Of a stretch of DNA of 64,000 nt, positions 36,757 through 45,300 are shown one piece after another. The stretch is taken from NCBI RefSeq assembly GCF_001677955.1, contig NZ_LELA01000079.1, positions 17,838 to 81,837 on the forward strand, in the 5' to 3' direction. The notes under the pieces are model-generated. The model saw only the letters and a list, made by a program, of their open reading frames with translations, had not been told where the DNA came from and ran no database searches. The DNA is from Chryseobacterium sp. BGARF1 (lineage in GTDB: Bacteria; Bacteroidota; Bacteroidia; Flavobacteriales; Weeksellaceae). Each line of letters opens with the position of its first letter. The first letter of the stretch is position 1. The position numbers and the translations under genes were made by a program.

Positions 36757-36798
36757 ACAAACTCTAAAACTCTCCTACTCACAAACACTCCAACTCAA

Positions 36799-37170
36799 AT
36801 GGCAGATCACAACGAATTAGGTAAAGAAGCAGAAGACCTTGCTGCAGAGTTTCTATTAAAAAACGGCTATAAAATTCTTGTGCGAAACTTTCGTTATCAA
36901 AAAGCCGAGATTGATATTATCGCTGAAAAGGATAACTTAATTATTGTAGCAGAAGTAAAAGCAAGATCGACTGATTTCTTTATTCTTCCACAGGAAGCTG
37001 TTACAAAAGGAAAAATAAAATTGATTGTTATGGCAGCCAATCACTTTATGGAAAAGTTTAATAAAGATCAGGAAGTAAGATTTGACATTATTTCAGTACT
37101 CCCCGATTCTACTGAAAAATTTAATATAGAACATATTGAAGATGCTTTTGAAGCATTTGATGCAAATTAA
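36799..37170 (+). CDS. YraN family (UPF0102) nuclease-like protein
   Basis: The 123-aa protein has a restriction-endonuclease-like fold. The core reads AEDLAAEFLLKNGYKILVRNFRY, then AEIDIIAEKDNLIIVAEVKARS, containing the E...D...ExK pattern. These proteins are widely conserved and their role is not settled. It lies between ldcA and an SDR gene, with a small inverted repeat downstream. Confidence 0.9.
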   Translation: MADHNELGKEAEDLAAEFLLKNGYKILVRNFRYQKAEIDIIAEKDNLIIVAEVKARSTDFFILPQEAVTKGKIKLIVMAANHFMEKFNKDQEVRFDIISVLPDSTEKFNIEHIEDAFEAFDAN

Positions 37171-37171
37171 T

Positions 37172-37220
37172 CAATGTAACAATGTACCAATCATTGGTAA
37201 ACTGTTATATTGATACATTG
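37172..37220. repeat. Inverted repeat CAATGTA...TACATTG
   Basis: CAATGTAACAATGTACCAAT at 37172-37191 is imperfectly inverted as ATTGGTA...ATTGATACATTG up to 37220, with an ACCAAT-C-ATTGGT core. It may act as a weak terminator for yraN or be a dispersed intergenic element. Confidence 0.45.
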
Positions 37221-37245
37221 CTAAATTTAAAAATTGAAAATTTTT

Positions 37246-37998
37246 ATGAAAACAATACTCATCACCGGAGCAACTTCCGGAATAGGAAAATCTACCGCCG
37301 AGCTTTTAGCTAAACAAGGAAACAGAATAATTATCTGCGGAAGAAGACCGAAGGTTTTAGATCAAGTAAAAACAGAGTTGTCAATATTTACCGATGTTTT
37401 TAGTTTAGAATTTGATGTCCGAAATCTTAAGGAAGTTGAACAGGCAATTTCATCCTTACCAGAAGAATGGAAAAACATTGATGTGTTAATCAATAATGCA
37501 GGAAATGCTCATGGTTTAGAACCTCTTTCAGCAGGAAGTACTGACGATTGGGATTCTATGATCGATGGAAATGTAAAAGGACTTTTATATGTTTCTAAAA
37601 CATTAATCCCGATGATGAAAGAAAGAAATTCCGGACAGATCATTAATATAAGTTCGGTTGCAGCAAGACAAACTTATGCAAATGGTGTGGTGTATTGCGC
37701 GACCAAAAAAGCTGTTGATGTGATCTCTGAAGGAATGAGAATAGAATTGACCGAATTTGGAATTCGTGTGACCAATATTCAGCCGGGAGCAGTGGAGACC
37801 GATTTTTCTCTGATCAGATTTAAAGGAGATCAGGAAAGAGCAGCGACCGTTTATGCGGGTTATGAAGCTCTAAAAGCTGAAGATATTGCCGATGCAATTG
37901 CATACTGTATCAATGCTCCACAACACGTCACAGTTTCTGATATGACGATTTATCCGAGTGCTCAAAGCGAACCAAGGACGATTTATAGAAAAGGATAA
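37246..37998 (+). CDS. SDR-family NAD(P)-dependent oxidoreductase
   Basis: The start is taken at ATG 37246 (MKTILITGATSGIGKS); an earlier in-frame TTG is less likely. The 250-aa product has TGATSGIG, NNAGNAHGLEPL, ISSVAARQTYANGVVYCATKKAVD (Ser-Tyr-Lys triad) and IQPGAVETDFSL. It resembles the YdfG/serine 3-dehydrogenase-like group (malonic semialdehyde reductase). The exact substrate is unknown. The next gene starts 13 nt after its stop. Confidence 0.9.
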   Translation: MKTILITGATSGIGKSTAELLAKQGNRIIICGRRPKVLDQVKTELSIFTDVFSLEFDVRNLKEVEQAISSLPEEWKNIDVLINNAGNAHGLEPLSAGSTDDWDSMIDGNVKGLLYVSKTLIPMMKERNSGQIINISSVAARQTYANGVVYCATKKAVDVISEGMRIELTEFGIRVTNIQPGAVETDFSLIRFKGDQERAATVYAGYEALKAEDIADAIAYCINAPQHVTVSDMTIYPSAQSEPRTIYRKG

Positions 37999-38011
37999 TT
38001 CAAATTTGAAA

Positions 38012-38443
38012 ATGAGATTCTACCCTATTCTATTCCTTTTTTGCTTTGCTTTTGGGTTTTCTCAGAATTATTCAAAAAAAGAAAAACAAGTGCTTTATCA
38101 AGCTTTTAAACTGGATTCATTGATGCAGAATAATGATTCTAAAATCTTGGATCTGTTTGAATCGAATGTTTCTTTCGGTCATTCTAACGGATGGATTCAG
38201 AATTTAGGAGATTTTAAGAAAGATTTTTCTTCTAAAAAAGTGGTTTATAAAGAGATCAAACAAACAGAAGTTTCAGAAATCAAGAAATTCAAAAATACAT
38301 TCAGTATTAGAAGGAAAATAAAAGTTTCAGGTTTGTATAAAAATCAAGATTTTGAAATGAAACTGGCTTTACTTGAAATCTGGATAAAAAAGAAATCTAA
38401 TTGGAAATTATGGAGCCGGCAAAGTGTAGAAATAAAGCCATAA
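38012..38443 (+). CDS. NTF2-like (DUF4440-type) secreted protein
   Basis: The start at 38012 gives a signal peptide (MRFYPILFLFCFAFGFSQ). The mature ~125 residues have the SnoaL/NTF2 cone pattern: a first helix ending in LDSLMQNNDSKILDLFESNVSFGHSNGWIQN, then beta-strands, ending NWKLWSRQSVEIKP. Proteins of this type bind small ligands; the function is not known. It is probably co-transcribed with the SDR gene and tsaB. Confidence 0.72.
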   Translation: MRFYPILFLFCFAFGFSQNYSKKEKQVLYQAFKLDSLMQNNDSKILDLFESNVSFGHSNGWIQNLGDFKKDFSSKKVVYKEIKQTEVSEIKKFKNTFSIRRKIKVSGLYKNQDFEMKLALLEIWIKKKSNWKLWSRQSVEIKP

Positions 38444-38467
38444 ATTTGCATAAATTTTTAGATTAAA

Positions 38468-39151
38468 ATGAAAATATTATATCTCGAAACGTCCTCAAAA
38501 AACTGTTCAGTAGCTATTTCAGACGGTGAAAAGTTGCTTTGCTCTACAGAAGAAGTTTCAGAAAACTATAAACAGAGCGAATCGCTTCACACTTTTGTAG
38601 AATGGGCTTTGGAAGGCGCTAAATTATCAATCAAAGATATTGATGCGGTTTGTTTAGGAAAAGGTCCAGGTTCATATACTGGTTTAAGAATTGGTGCGGC
38701 TTCTGCGAAAGGTTTTTGCTACGGACTAAAAATTCCTTTGATTGCGGTTAATTCCATGGAAAGCATGATAGAGCCTTTTTTAGGGCAAAACTATGAATTA
38801 GTTATCCCTTTGGTAGACGCAAGAAGAATGGAGGTTTATACTGCTGTATATGACGGAATTTCGGGGGAAGAGCTCAGCGCAACCGAGGCTAAAGTTTTAG
38901 ATGAAAATTCTTTTGAAGAATTAAAAGACAAGAAAGTCCTTTTTGTAGGGGACGGAGCTGTAAAAGCAAAAGAAATACTGCAACTTCCAAATGCAGAATT
39001 TAATGCAGAGATATATCCTTCTGCTCAGTATTTAATAAAGAAAACTTTAGAAAAAATAAAGAATGAAGATTTTGAAGATATTGCTTATTTCGAGCCTTTT
39101 TATCTGAAAGATTTTCATGGAGTAAAGAAAAAAACAAAAAGCGAAGAATAA
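38468..39151 (+). CDS. tsaB: tRNA threonylcarbamoyladenosine biosynthesis protein TsaB
   Basis: TsaB is the dimerisation partner of TsaD in t6A37 synthesis. The 227-aa ASKHA fold starts ILYLETSSKNCSVAI and has the TsaB signature CLGKGPGSYTGLRIGAASAKGFCYGL. PLVDARRMEVYTAVYD is also typical of TsaB. The metal-binding histidines of TsaD are absent, as expected. Its last codons are part of the terminator hairpin. Confidence 0.94.
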   Translation: MKILYLETSSKNCSVAISDGEKLLCSTEEVSENYKQSESLHTFVEWALEGAKLSIKDIDAVCLGKGPGSYTGLRIGAASAKGFCYGLKIPLIAVNSMESMIEPFLGQNYELVIPLVDARRMEVYTAVYDGISGEELSATEAKVLDENSFEELKDKKVLFVGDGAVKAKEILQLPNAEFNAEIYPSAQYLIKKTLEKIKNEDFEDIAYFEPFYLKDFHGVKKKTKSEE

Positions 39152-39167
39152 TCTTCGCTTTTTGTTT
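39133..39167. terminator. Bidirectional terminator overlapping the tsaB 3' end
   Basis: A 15-bp stem, AACAAAAAGCGAAGA (39133-39147) with TCTTCGCTTTTTGTT (39152-39166), closes on a 4-nt loop. Its left arm encodes the last residues of tsaB and its right arm touches the end of the convergent sprE gene. Confidence 0.88.
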
Positions 39168-41733
39168 ATTGTTTCATGGGCTTGGTTTCAACAGGAGCCT
39201 GGACTTGCTGAAGCTTCTGCATCGAGTTATTTCCTTGTTTTTTAGGAATATTATTATTATTATTATTATTCTGTGGAACATTGTTGTTCATCGGCGTACC
39301 TGAAGTATTAGCTGGAACAAAATTACTGGTTTGAGATTGCATACTATTAGACTGTCCCGGTCCGTTAAAAGGACTATTAGGCGTTTTATTTCCTTTATTA
39401 TCCGTTGCCTGGAATGCAATATCACTTTTCAAATAATTAAGCATTTCTTTAGCCTTAATTCCTTCCGGAGTTTTGGCATAATTCAAAACGATTTGTTCAA
39501 GCTGTAGTATCATTACTTCTTTTCCGCCAGTTTTTCCGGCATTAAATGCATTTAAAAGATTCAGTTTAGGAATTAGTGCATCTTTAGGAAATTTGAGAAC
39601 TACTTGCTCAATTTTTCCCTGACTTTCTGTGAATTTTTCAGATTCATACAGCGCAAATGCCATTTTATATTCGTTTTCAACTTCTTCAGAAGACTTTACA
39701 AAAGTACTGCTCTTGGGATTTCTTGCGAACTCTGCAAAAGAAGAATAAGGATAGTCGGTGAGTAAAATTTGCTTTGCTCTTGCCGAAGCTTGCGGATCTT
39801 TCTCATAATTCATGGCAAAAATTTCATATAGTGCCTGAAGCATTACTTTCTCTTCCGGTTTTACATCTACCAAATCATAAAGCGTTTTTGTTGCTAAAGG
39901 TGTATTGGTAAAATAATTCTGATACATTACGCCAAGACCTAATGAAGCGGTATCTCTATCCTTTTTTAGCTGAGATAATTTACCGGCATCTGCAGGAATT
40001 TGCTCAATATAAAACGAAGGTTCAAAACGTCTCGGATTGGGTGCTGCTGTCACTCCCAAAGCGTCATTTTTCATGTCTTGAAGGGATGCCATTTTTTTAG
40101 AAAAACGCCAGTTGTCAACCAAGGCACGGTCTCCCCAAACCTGTTTAAAGGTAGATGTACCTTTACTTACGGTCCCTGTATTTCCAAAATAAAAGCCTTT
40201 TGCTGAAATTCCAAAATCTTCGAAAGAGTTTGAACTGTTGGCGAAAAGAGAATTGGCATTGTAATCTCCGGTATCAAAACCTTTGCTTCTTTCAGCACGT
40301 CTTCTTTCGATTTCCTCTTTTTCTTCTTTGATTTTTAGTTTCTCAATATATTTCGCAAAATAATCAGTTTTCTGTACATCGGTCATTTTCGCCAAAGAAA
40401 GAATACTGTCATTTTTCTTAATTAAATAATAGTTTTTAGAAATCTTTTTAATGTAACTTGATTGGTCTTGTAGCAAGATTCTCGAAGGTTCGTATGTCAT
40501 AGAAGCTAACGCTGAATCATAATAAGCTCCAGCACCTATATAATCATTTTTATCTAAATAATTTTTACCAATCTCGTAATAAGCCAAACCTCTCACCTGT
40601 CCGTCAGAAACTTTTTCAAGTAGTGATTTTTTGAAAAACTCCTGCGCCTCTTTTTTCTTACCTGCTTTGTTGGCCATTAAGCCTAAAGCATAGTAAAACT
40701 CATTCTTTCTGGATGCGTATGTTCCTTTTTTGCTTATTTTTTCGAGATAGTCTTTTGCGCCTTCATAATTGCCTTTTCCATTGAATGTTTTGGCAATCTC
40801 GATTTGAGATTTTACTTCAAATTCAAAATCATTGGCATATTTGTAAGCAGCTAAAAAGCTTTCTCTTGCCAAATCTTGTTTTCCTTGTTCTTGTAAAACC
40901 TGACCTCGTAAAAATGCAATTCTGCTTTTTAATTTTCTGTTGCTATTCAGTTCAAAAGCACGGTCTAGTTCTTTAATCGATTCTTCTTTTTTTCCCGCAT
41001 CCAAAAGTGATTCAGCGTAATAAATACTCAATAATTTATCGTGATCCTTGCTTAATTTTTCACTTCTAAGTTTATTAAAGATTTCATCAGATTTATGGTA
41101 ATTTTTAATCTGAGAATAAGCTAAAGCTTCATAGATATGAGCCAATGGAAGCCTTTTATCTTCTTTCATATGGGTGAAAACATAGTTTAAAGCATCTAAA
41201 GCTTTAATCGATTTTCCCTGATAAATTCTGGATTGAGCAAGAATAATATAAGCATCAAAAATAGTTTTGTTTTGCTCCTCTCCTTTTCTGATGACCGAAT
41301 ATTTATTAATGGCTTTTAAGGCTTTTGCTTCAGCAATTTCCAAAACACTGGCTCCTTTCTTCTCTTCCGGATTATTAGGGTCTTGAGGCTTATTTCCCTG
41401 CATTCCCAGTGCAGTTCTTCCGTTTTGTTGAGGGCGGTTTACTTCCGCCATTTTCATAGAATTTTCTGCAAACACTGAAGATTGTCCCAAATCACTTCCT
41501 AAAGGTTGTTCTTCGTAAGTTAATATAGGAATATAAGGCGCATAAAAATTGTCTTTATGAGCTTTGTCTCTTTCCGTAAATTCACTGTTTAAAGCATCTT
41601 TAGCGTTAAACAGAGTATTGTAATAGGTTGAAAATCCTTTTAAAAACTTTGATCTCGCTTCCGGTTTTTTCACTTTCGTGCCACAGGAAACGACGACAAT
41701 CGCTACTAAAAGAAATACTATATTTTTTTTCAT
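39166..41733 (-). CDS. sprE: PorW/SprE-type gliding motility and type IX secretion lipoprotein
   Basis: The 855-aa protein has lipoprotein signal MKKNIVFLLVAIVVVSCG (Cys17). Extended TPR repeats cover about 130-440 and 600-760. The start KKPEARSKFLKGFSTYYNTLFNAKDAL matches the SprE/PorW family, which links the PorKN ring to the translocon in T9SS and supports gliding. The C-terminus is low complexity, Asn/Gln rich, with a run of seven Asn encoded by seven AAT codons. Length and architecture fit the family. It is convergent to tsaB and follows maf after an 86-nt gap. Confidence 0.85.
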   Translation of the reverse strand: MKKNIVFLLVAIVVVSCGTKVKKPEARSKFLKGFSTYYNTLFNAKDALNSEFTERDKAHKDNFYAPYIPILTYEEQPLGSDLGQSSVFAENSMKMAEVNRPQQNGRTALGMQGNKPQDPNNPEEKKGASVLEIAEAKALKAINKYSVIRKGEEQNKTIFDAYIILAQSRIYQGKSIKALDALNYVFTHMKEDKRLPLAHIYEALAYSQIKNYHKSDEIFNKLRSEKLSKDHDKLLSIYYAESLLDAGKKEESIKELDRAFELNSNRKLKSRIAFLRGQVLQEQGKQDLARESFLAAYKYANDFEFEVKSQIEIAKTFNGKGNYEGAKDYLEKISKKGTYASRKNEFYYALGLMANKAGKKKEAQEFFKKSLLEKVSDGQVRGLAYYEIGKNYLDKNDYIGAGAYYDSALASMTYEPSRILLQDQSSYIKKISKNYYLIKKNDSILSLAKMTDVQKTDYFAKYIEKLKIKEEKEEIERRRAERSKGFDTGDYNANSLFANSSNSFEDFGISAKGFYFGNTGTVSKGTSTFKQVWGDRALVDNWRFSKKMASLQDMKNDALGVTAAPNPRRFEPSFYIEQIPADAGKLSQLKKDRDTASLGLGVMYQNYFTNTPLATKTLYDLVDVKPEEKVMLQALYEIFAMNYEKDPQASARAKQILLTDYPYSSFAEFARNPKSSTFVKSSEEVENEYKMAFALYESEKFTESQGKIEQVVLKFPKDALIPKLNLLNAFNAGKTGGKEVMILQLEQIVLNYAKTPEGIKAKEMLNYLKSDIAFQATDNKGNKTPNSPFNGPGQSNSMQSQTSNFVPANTSGTPMNNNVPQNNNNNNNIPKKQGNNSMQKLQQVQAPVETKPMKQ

Positions 41734-41819
41734 TATTTCAATATAACTCGCTAATTTACTTTTTATTATCAGCAGTTTGATGATTTTGTAAAAATAATAA
41801 AATTTTATTTTGAAAATCT

Positions 41820-42374
41820 TTATAATTCCTTCAAAATTTTATAAACTAAATGCGTAGGAAGTCCCATTATGGTATAAAAACTTCCGTTGATATTTTTAAT
41901 CTTTGCCATTCCTAGCCACTCTTGGATCCCGTAACTTCCTGCTTTGTCGAATGGTTTGTAGTTTTTAATATAAAAATCGATTTCTTCTGAAGTGATTTCA
42001 TCAAATTCTACATCGGCAACATCGGTTTCGGTGATGATCTTATCTAAAGTTTTGATTGTAATTCCCGTATAGACCTGATGTATTTTTCCTGATAATGACT
42101 GAAGCATTTCTCTTGCTTCCATTTCATCTTTTGGTTTTCCTAAAACCTGGTTTTCATGGGCAACGACCGTGTCTGCGGTCAATAAAACTTCATCTTTTTG
42201 AAGAATTCTGAATGCATTGGCTTTTAATTCAGATAAATAAGCTGCGGCCTCTCCTATTTTTATATGGTCAGGTAAAATCTCTTCACAGTCAATTTTTACG
42301 ACTTCAAAATCAAAACCTAAACTTGATAGTAGCTCTTTCCTTCTCGGAGATTGTGATGCTAAAAGTATTTTCAT
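41820..42374 (-). CDS. maf: Maf-like nucleoside triphosphate pyrophosphatase
   Basis: The 184-aa protein has N-terminal MKILLASQSPRRKELLSSLG (SxSPRR), TADTVVAHENQVLGKPKD and DKAGSYGIQEWLGMAKIKNINGSFYTIMGLPTHLVY. These are all Maf signature motifs (dTTP/UTP pyrophosphatase, house-cleaning role). It lies in a minus-strand set with the KdsC-like, SIMPL and DUF2520 genes. Confidence 0.93.
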   Translation of the reverse strand: MKILLASQSPRRKELLSSLGFDFEVVKIDCEEILPDHIKIGEAAAYLSELKANAFRILQKDEVLLTADTVVAHENQVLGKPKDEMEAREMLQSLSGKIHQVYTGITIKTLDKIITETDVADVEFDEITSEEIDFYIKNYKPFDKAGSYGIQEWLGMAKIKNINGSFYTIMGLPTHLVYKILKEL

Positions 42375-42421
42375 TAGTATTTATAAATGATGATTGATAA
42401 ACGATAATTGCTATCTGATAA

Positions 42422-42940
42422 TTATACAGATTGCGTATTATCATCATGCCATTTTCCCTGAACCTTCATTACCTGCTCAATGACATCACGCACTGCTCCA
42501 CTTCCACCTTTGGTTTGCGAAATATAATCTGCAATTCCTTTGATTTCAGGAACAGCATTTTCAGGACAGGTGGCAATTGCCGAATTCTGCATCATATGAA
42601 AATCCGGAACATCGTCTCCCATTGTTAAAATTTCTTCGTTTTTAAGATCATATTTAGCTTTAAAATCTTCATAATCCACCATTTTATCATGAGACTTTGC
42701 ATAATAATCCTGTATTCCCAAGTAATTAATCCTGTGTCTCACCATTTCATCATTTCCTCCGGTAATAACACCTATCAGATAATCATTTTTTAAAGCTTTT
42801 ACAACTGCATAACCATCCAAAACATTCATTACTCGGCTCATATTTCCACCTGGCATCAAATAAACACTTCCGTCTGTGAATACACCGTCTACATCAAATA
42901 CAAATGCTTTTATGTCTTTTAGTTTCTCTTTATAACTCAT
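42422..42940 (-). CDS. KdsC-like HAD phosphatase (KDO-8-phosphate phosphatase family)
   Basis: The 172-aa HAD C0 fold has the nucleophile motif FVFDVDGVFTDGSVYLMPGG, GVITGGNDEMVRHR and GDDVPDFHMMQNSAIATCPENAVPEI. No cap domain is present, typical for KdsC tetramers that release KDO for LPS. The family also includes NeuNAc-9-P phosphatases, so the exact substrate is inferred. It lies 47 nt before maf, and the gap between them carries TGATGATTGATAAA repeats. Confidence 0.88.
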   Translation of the reverse strand: MSYKEKLKDIKAFVFDVDGVFTDGSVYLMPGGNMSRVMNVLDGYAVVKALKNDYLIGVITGGNDEMVRHRINYLGIQDYYAKSHDKMVDYEDFKAKYDLKNEEILTMGDDVPDFHMMQNSAIATCPENAVPEIKGIADYISQTKGGSGAVRDVIEQVMKVQGKWHDDNTQSV

Positions 42941-43025
42941 TTTAATTAATGATTGATAAATGATGATTGATAAAAAATTAAATCAATCGCATTTATTAAT
43001 CCTTTGTTTTTTATTAATAAATATT

Positions 43026-43781
43026 TTAGTCGAGATTGTAAGTAAGTCTTACTGTAATTCTCGCTGATTTTTCCTTGCTTGAGGTATCAAAATTTCCACC
43101 ATAACTATCCTCATCAGTAGAACCTTTTGCTGTGATCTGAAAGACTCCCATGGAGGCGTCTTTCAATTTCCCAAGATCTCCGTCTGCACTTTTTACAATT
43201 TTTTCAGCTCTTTGTTTGGCATCTTTTGAACCCGCTTCTATTAAACTGTGTTTCAATGAAGCAAGGTCAGAATAAGTATATTGTGCTGAAGATGGCTCAA
43301 ACTGTACTCCTCTATTGATAAGTTCGGCCGTTTTGTCGATCACACTTTCGATTTTTTTCATCAAGACCGGATTCTTTTTAGCTCTGAAAAATACACTTTG
43401 AGTCGCTTTATATCCATCAAAAATATCTTCAGACTTTTCTGTTCCGTCTGCTTCTTTTGTCGTCACTGTACGGTAAGATCTTGAAAAATTAACTCCACCA
43501 AAAGCAAACTCTCCTGCTTTGAAACCTTTGCTGTAGAAAAAAGCCTTTACTTTTTCTTTGTCTTGCGAGATCAAATTATAAGCTTCTTTTGCATCCATTG
43601 CACTGGCGTCGAAACTTCCACCCCAACTTATTTCGTCTGAAATAAAATCTTTAGAACCAAGGCCAGTAACGGAAATTGTATCTTGTTTTAAATTTCTGTT
43701 TTTAAAACTTGAGCCCAAGACAAAAGCTGTAATAACGATAGATGCTCCAATGATGAGGGAACGGATAATGTTTGTATTCAT
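43026..43781 (-). CDS. SIMPL (DUF541) domain periplasmic protein
   Basis: The start is taken at 43781 (MNTNIIRSLIIGASIVITAFVLG), an N-terminal anchor or signal. The 251-aa product reads DTISVTGLGSKDFISDEISWGG and then FGGVNFSRSYRT. It continues with ALIEAGSKDAKQRAEKIV-type helix and ends ARITVRLTYNLD. The pattern is that of SIMPL/DUF541 (BP26-like oligomers). The role is unknown. It lies between DUF2520 and kdsC-like genes on the same strand. Confidence 0.85.
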   Translation of the reverse strand: MNTNIIRSLIIGASIVITAFVLGSSFKNRNLKQDTISVTGLGSKDFISDEISWGGSFDASAMDAKEAYNLISQDKEKVKAFFYSKGFKAGEFAFGGVNFSRSYRTVTTKEADGTEKSEDIFDGYKATQSVFFRAKKNPVLMKKIESVIDKTAELINRGVQFEPSSAQYTYSDLASLKHSLIEAGSKDAKQRAEKIVKSADGDLGKLKDASMGVFQITAKGSTDEDSYGGNFDTSSKEKSARITVRLTYNLD

Positions 43782-43809
43782 TTTTTTGGTTTTCCTCAAA
43801 GTTAAAAAT

Positions 43810-44562
43810 TTATGGCAATTGATACATCGTTTTAATCGATTGATTCATTGTTTTATAAATCTCAAGACTTTCGTCTTTTAATAACTGTTCGTGTAATTCC
43901 AAAACTCTTTGGTCGTTTCTCACTGCGGGTCCGGTTTGCGCTGATTTTGGCTCTATTTCAGAGATTTTCTGAACGGTCTCATTAATCAATGGTAAAAAAT
44001 AATCAAACGGAATTTCTTGAGCATCTGAAATTTCTTTAGCTCTTGCAAAAAGATGATTCACAAAATTGCAGGCAAAAACCGCCGTTAAATGAATGTATTT
44101 TCTCTTTTCATGAGTGCTTTCCATTACATTTTCTGAAATTTTGGAAGTTAGATCAGTTAAGATTTTCTGGTCTTTTTCATTTTCAGTTTCAATAAAAAAA
44201 GGAATTTTCGTGTAATCTAAATCTTTAGTTTTTGAAAAAGTCTGTAAAGGGTAAAAGCTTGATCTTCTGTACTCCCCTGTCAAAACTTCTTTAGGTAAAG
44301 AACCTGAAGTATGAGCAACTAAACAATCTTTTTTAGAGATAATTTTTGAAACATTTTCTATAGAATTATCACTTACACAAATAATATATAGATCTGCATC
44401 TTCCAGATTTTCTGTGGAATAGGAAATATTTAATTCAGAAGAAATTTTCTGAAGTTCTTTCTCATTTCTTCCAAAAATTTGGGTTATAGAAATACCATTT
44501 TGAACGAAAGCTTTTGCCAAATGATAGGCAACATTCCCGGAACCGATAATGACTGTTTGCAT
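43810..44562 (-). CDS. Rossmann-like/DUF2520 protein
   Basis: The 250-aa protein begins MQTVIIGSGNVAYHLAKAF (GxGNVA dinucleotide motif). Also seen are ICVSDNSIENV, VAHTSGSLP, a FYPLQTFSKT segment and the DUF2520 helical domain (THEKRKYIHLTAVFACNFVNHLFARAKEI, GPAVRNDQRVLELH). This is the NADP-binding, F420-dependent-reductase-like family, function not established. It heads a minus-strand set with SIMPL, KdsC-like and Maf. Confidence 0.88.
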   Translation of the reverse strand: MQTVIIGSGNVAYHLAKAFVQNGISITQIFGRNEKELQKISSELNISYSTENLEDADLYIICVSDNSIENVSKIISKKDCLVAHTSGSLPKEVLTGEYRRSSFYPLQTFSKTKDLDYTKIPFFIETENEKDQKILTDLTSKISENVMESTHEKRKYIHLTAVFACNFVNHLFARAKEISDAQEIPFDYFLPLINETVQKISEIEPKSAQTGPAVRNDQRVLELHEQLLKDESLEIYKTMNQSIKTMYQLP

Positions 44563-44672
44563 AAAACAAAGATAAGCGTTTTTAGTTTTGGAAGGAAAGT
44601 TGAATGATAACGGATGTTTTCAAATTAATATTATTGATATAAATCTTAAAAGTTAATATATTGGACTCAAAA

Positions 44673-44705
44673 TTGAATAAGTAATTTAACTTTTAGATAT
44701 TTTTG
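44673..44705 (+). promoter_or_regulatory. Promoter of the ECF sigma gene (-33 TTG / -7 TATTTTTG)
   Basis: TTG at 44673-44675, a 22-nt spacer and TATTTTTG at 44698-44705 (exact TAnnTTTG) lie 25 nt before the ATG. Confidence 0.6.
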
Positions 44706-44730
44706 TAATCCAAAACAATGAAAGCATCTT

Positions 44731-45282
44731 ATGAAGATTAAAGACGCAGAGATTATTGCGCTGATGCAAAACCCACGAACGCTTGAAAAAGGTATTCGGG
44801 TGTTGATGGATGCTTATCAGAGTAGATTATATTGGCACATCAGACGTATTATTGTAGATGGAGACCTTGCTCAGGATACTTTGCAGGAAACATTTATAAA
44901 AGCTTACCAAAATTTTCATCAGTTCAAGAATGACAGTCAGTTGTACACTTGGCTGTACAGAATTGCCACCAATGAAGCACTGCAACAAATCAATAAACTG
45001 AAAAAAATGCAGAAAACTGATGAAGATCCGGAATATTATATGCAAAATCTGGTTGCCGATAATACACACAGTGATGCTGAAGAAATACAAGTTTTTTTGC
45101 AAAAAGCTATACAGAGCCTGCCTGAAAAGCAGAAACTGGTATTTATGATGCGGTATTATGATGATTTACCTTACGAAGAGATATCTAAAATAGTTGATAT
45201 GTCGGTAGGAACCTTAAAAACAAATTATCATTATGCCAAACAGAAAATAGAAGAATATATCAAAGAGAATTACGAGAGATAA
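44731..45282 (+). CDS. ECF-type RNA polymerase sigma factor
   Basis: The 183-aa protein has region 2 (LYWHIRRIIVDGDLAQDTLQETFIKAYQNFHQF...TWLYRIATNEALQQI) and region 4 (LPEKQKLVFMMRYYDDLPYEEISKIVDMSVGTLKTNYHYAKQKI). No region 1 or 3 is present, as in ECF factors. It is followed after 18 nt by a membrane protein in the anti-sigma position and then an LTXXQ-like secreted protein, an arrangement common in Flavobacteriia. The regulon is unknown. Confidence 0.92.
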   Translation: MKIKDAEIIALMQNPRTLEKGIRVLMDAYQSRLYWHIRRIIVDGDLAQDTLQETFIKAYQNFHQFKNDSQLYTWLYRIATNEALQQINKLKKMQKTDEDPEYYMQNLVADNTHSDAEEIQVFLQKAIQSLPEKQKLVFMMRYYDDLPYEEISKIVDMSVGTLKTNYHYAKQKIEEYIKENYER

Positions 45283-45300
45283 TTTTTGAGAACCAACCAC

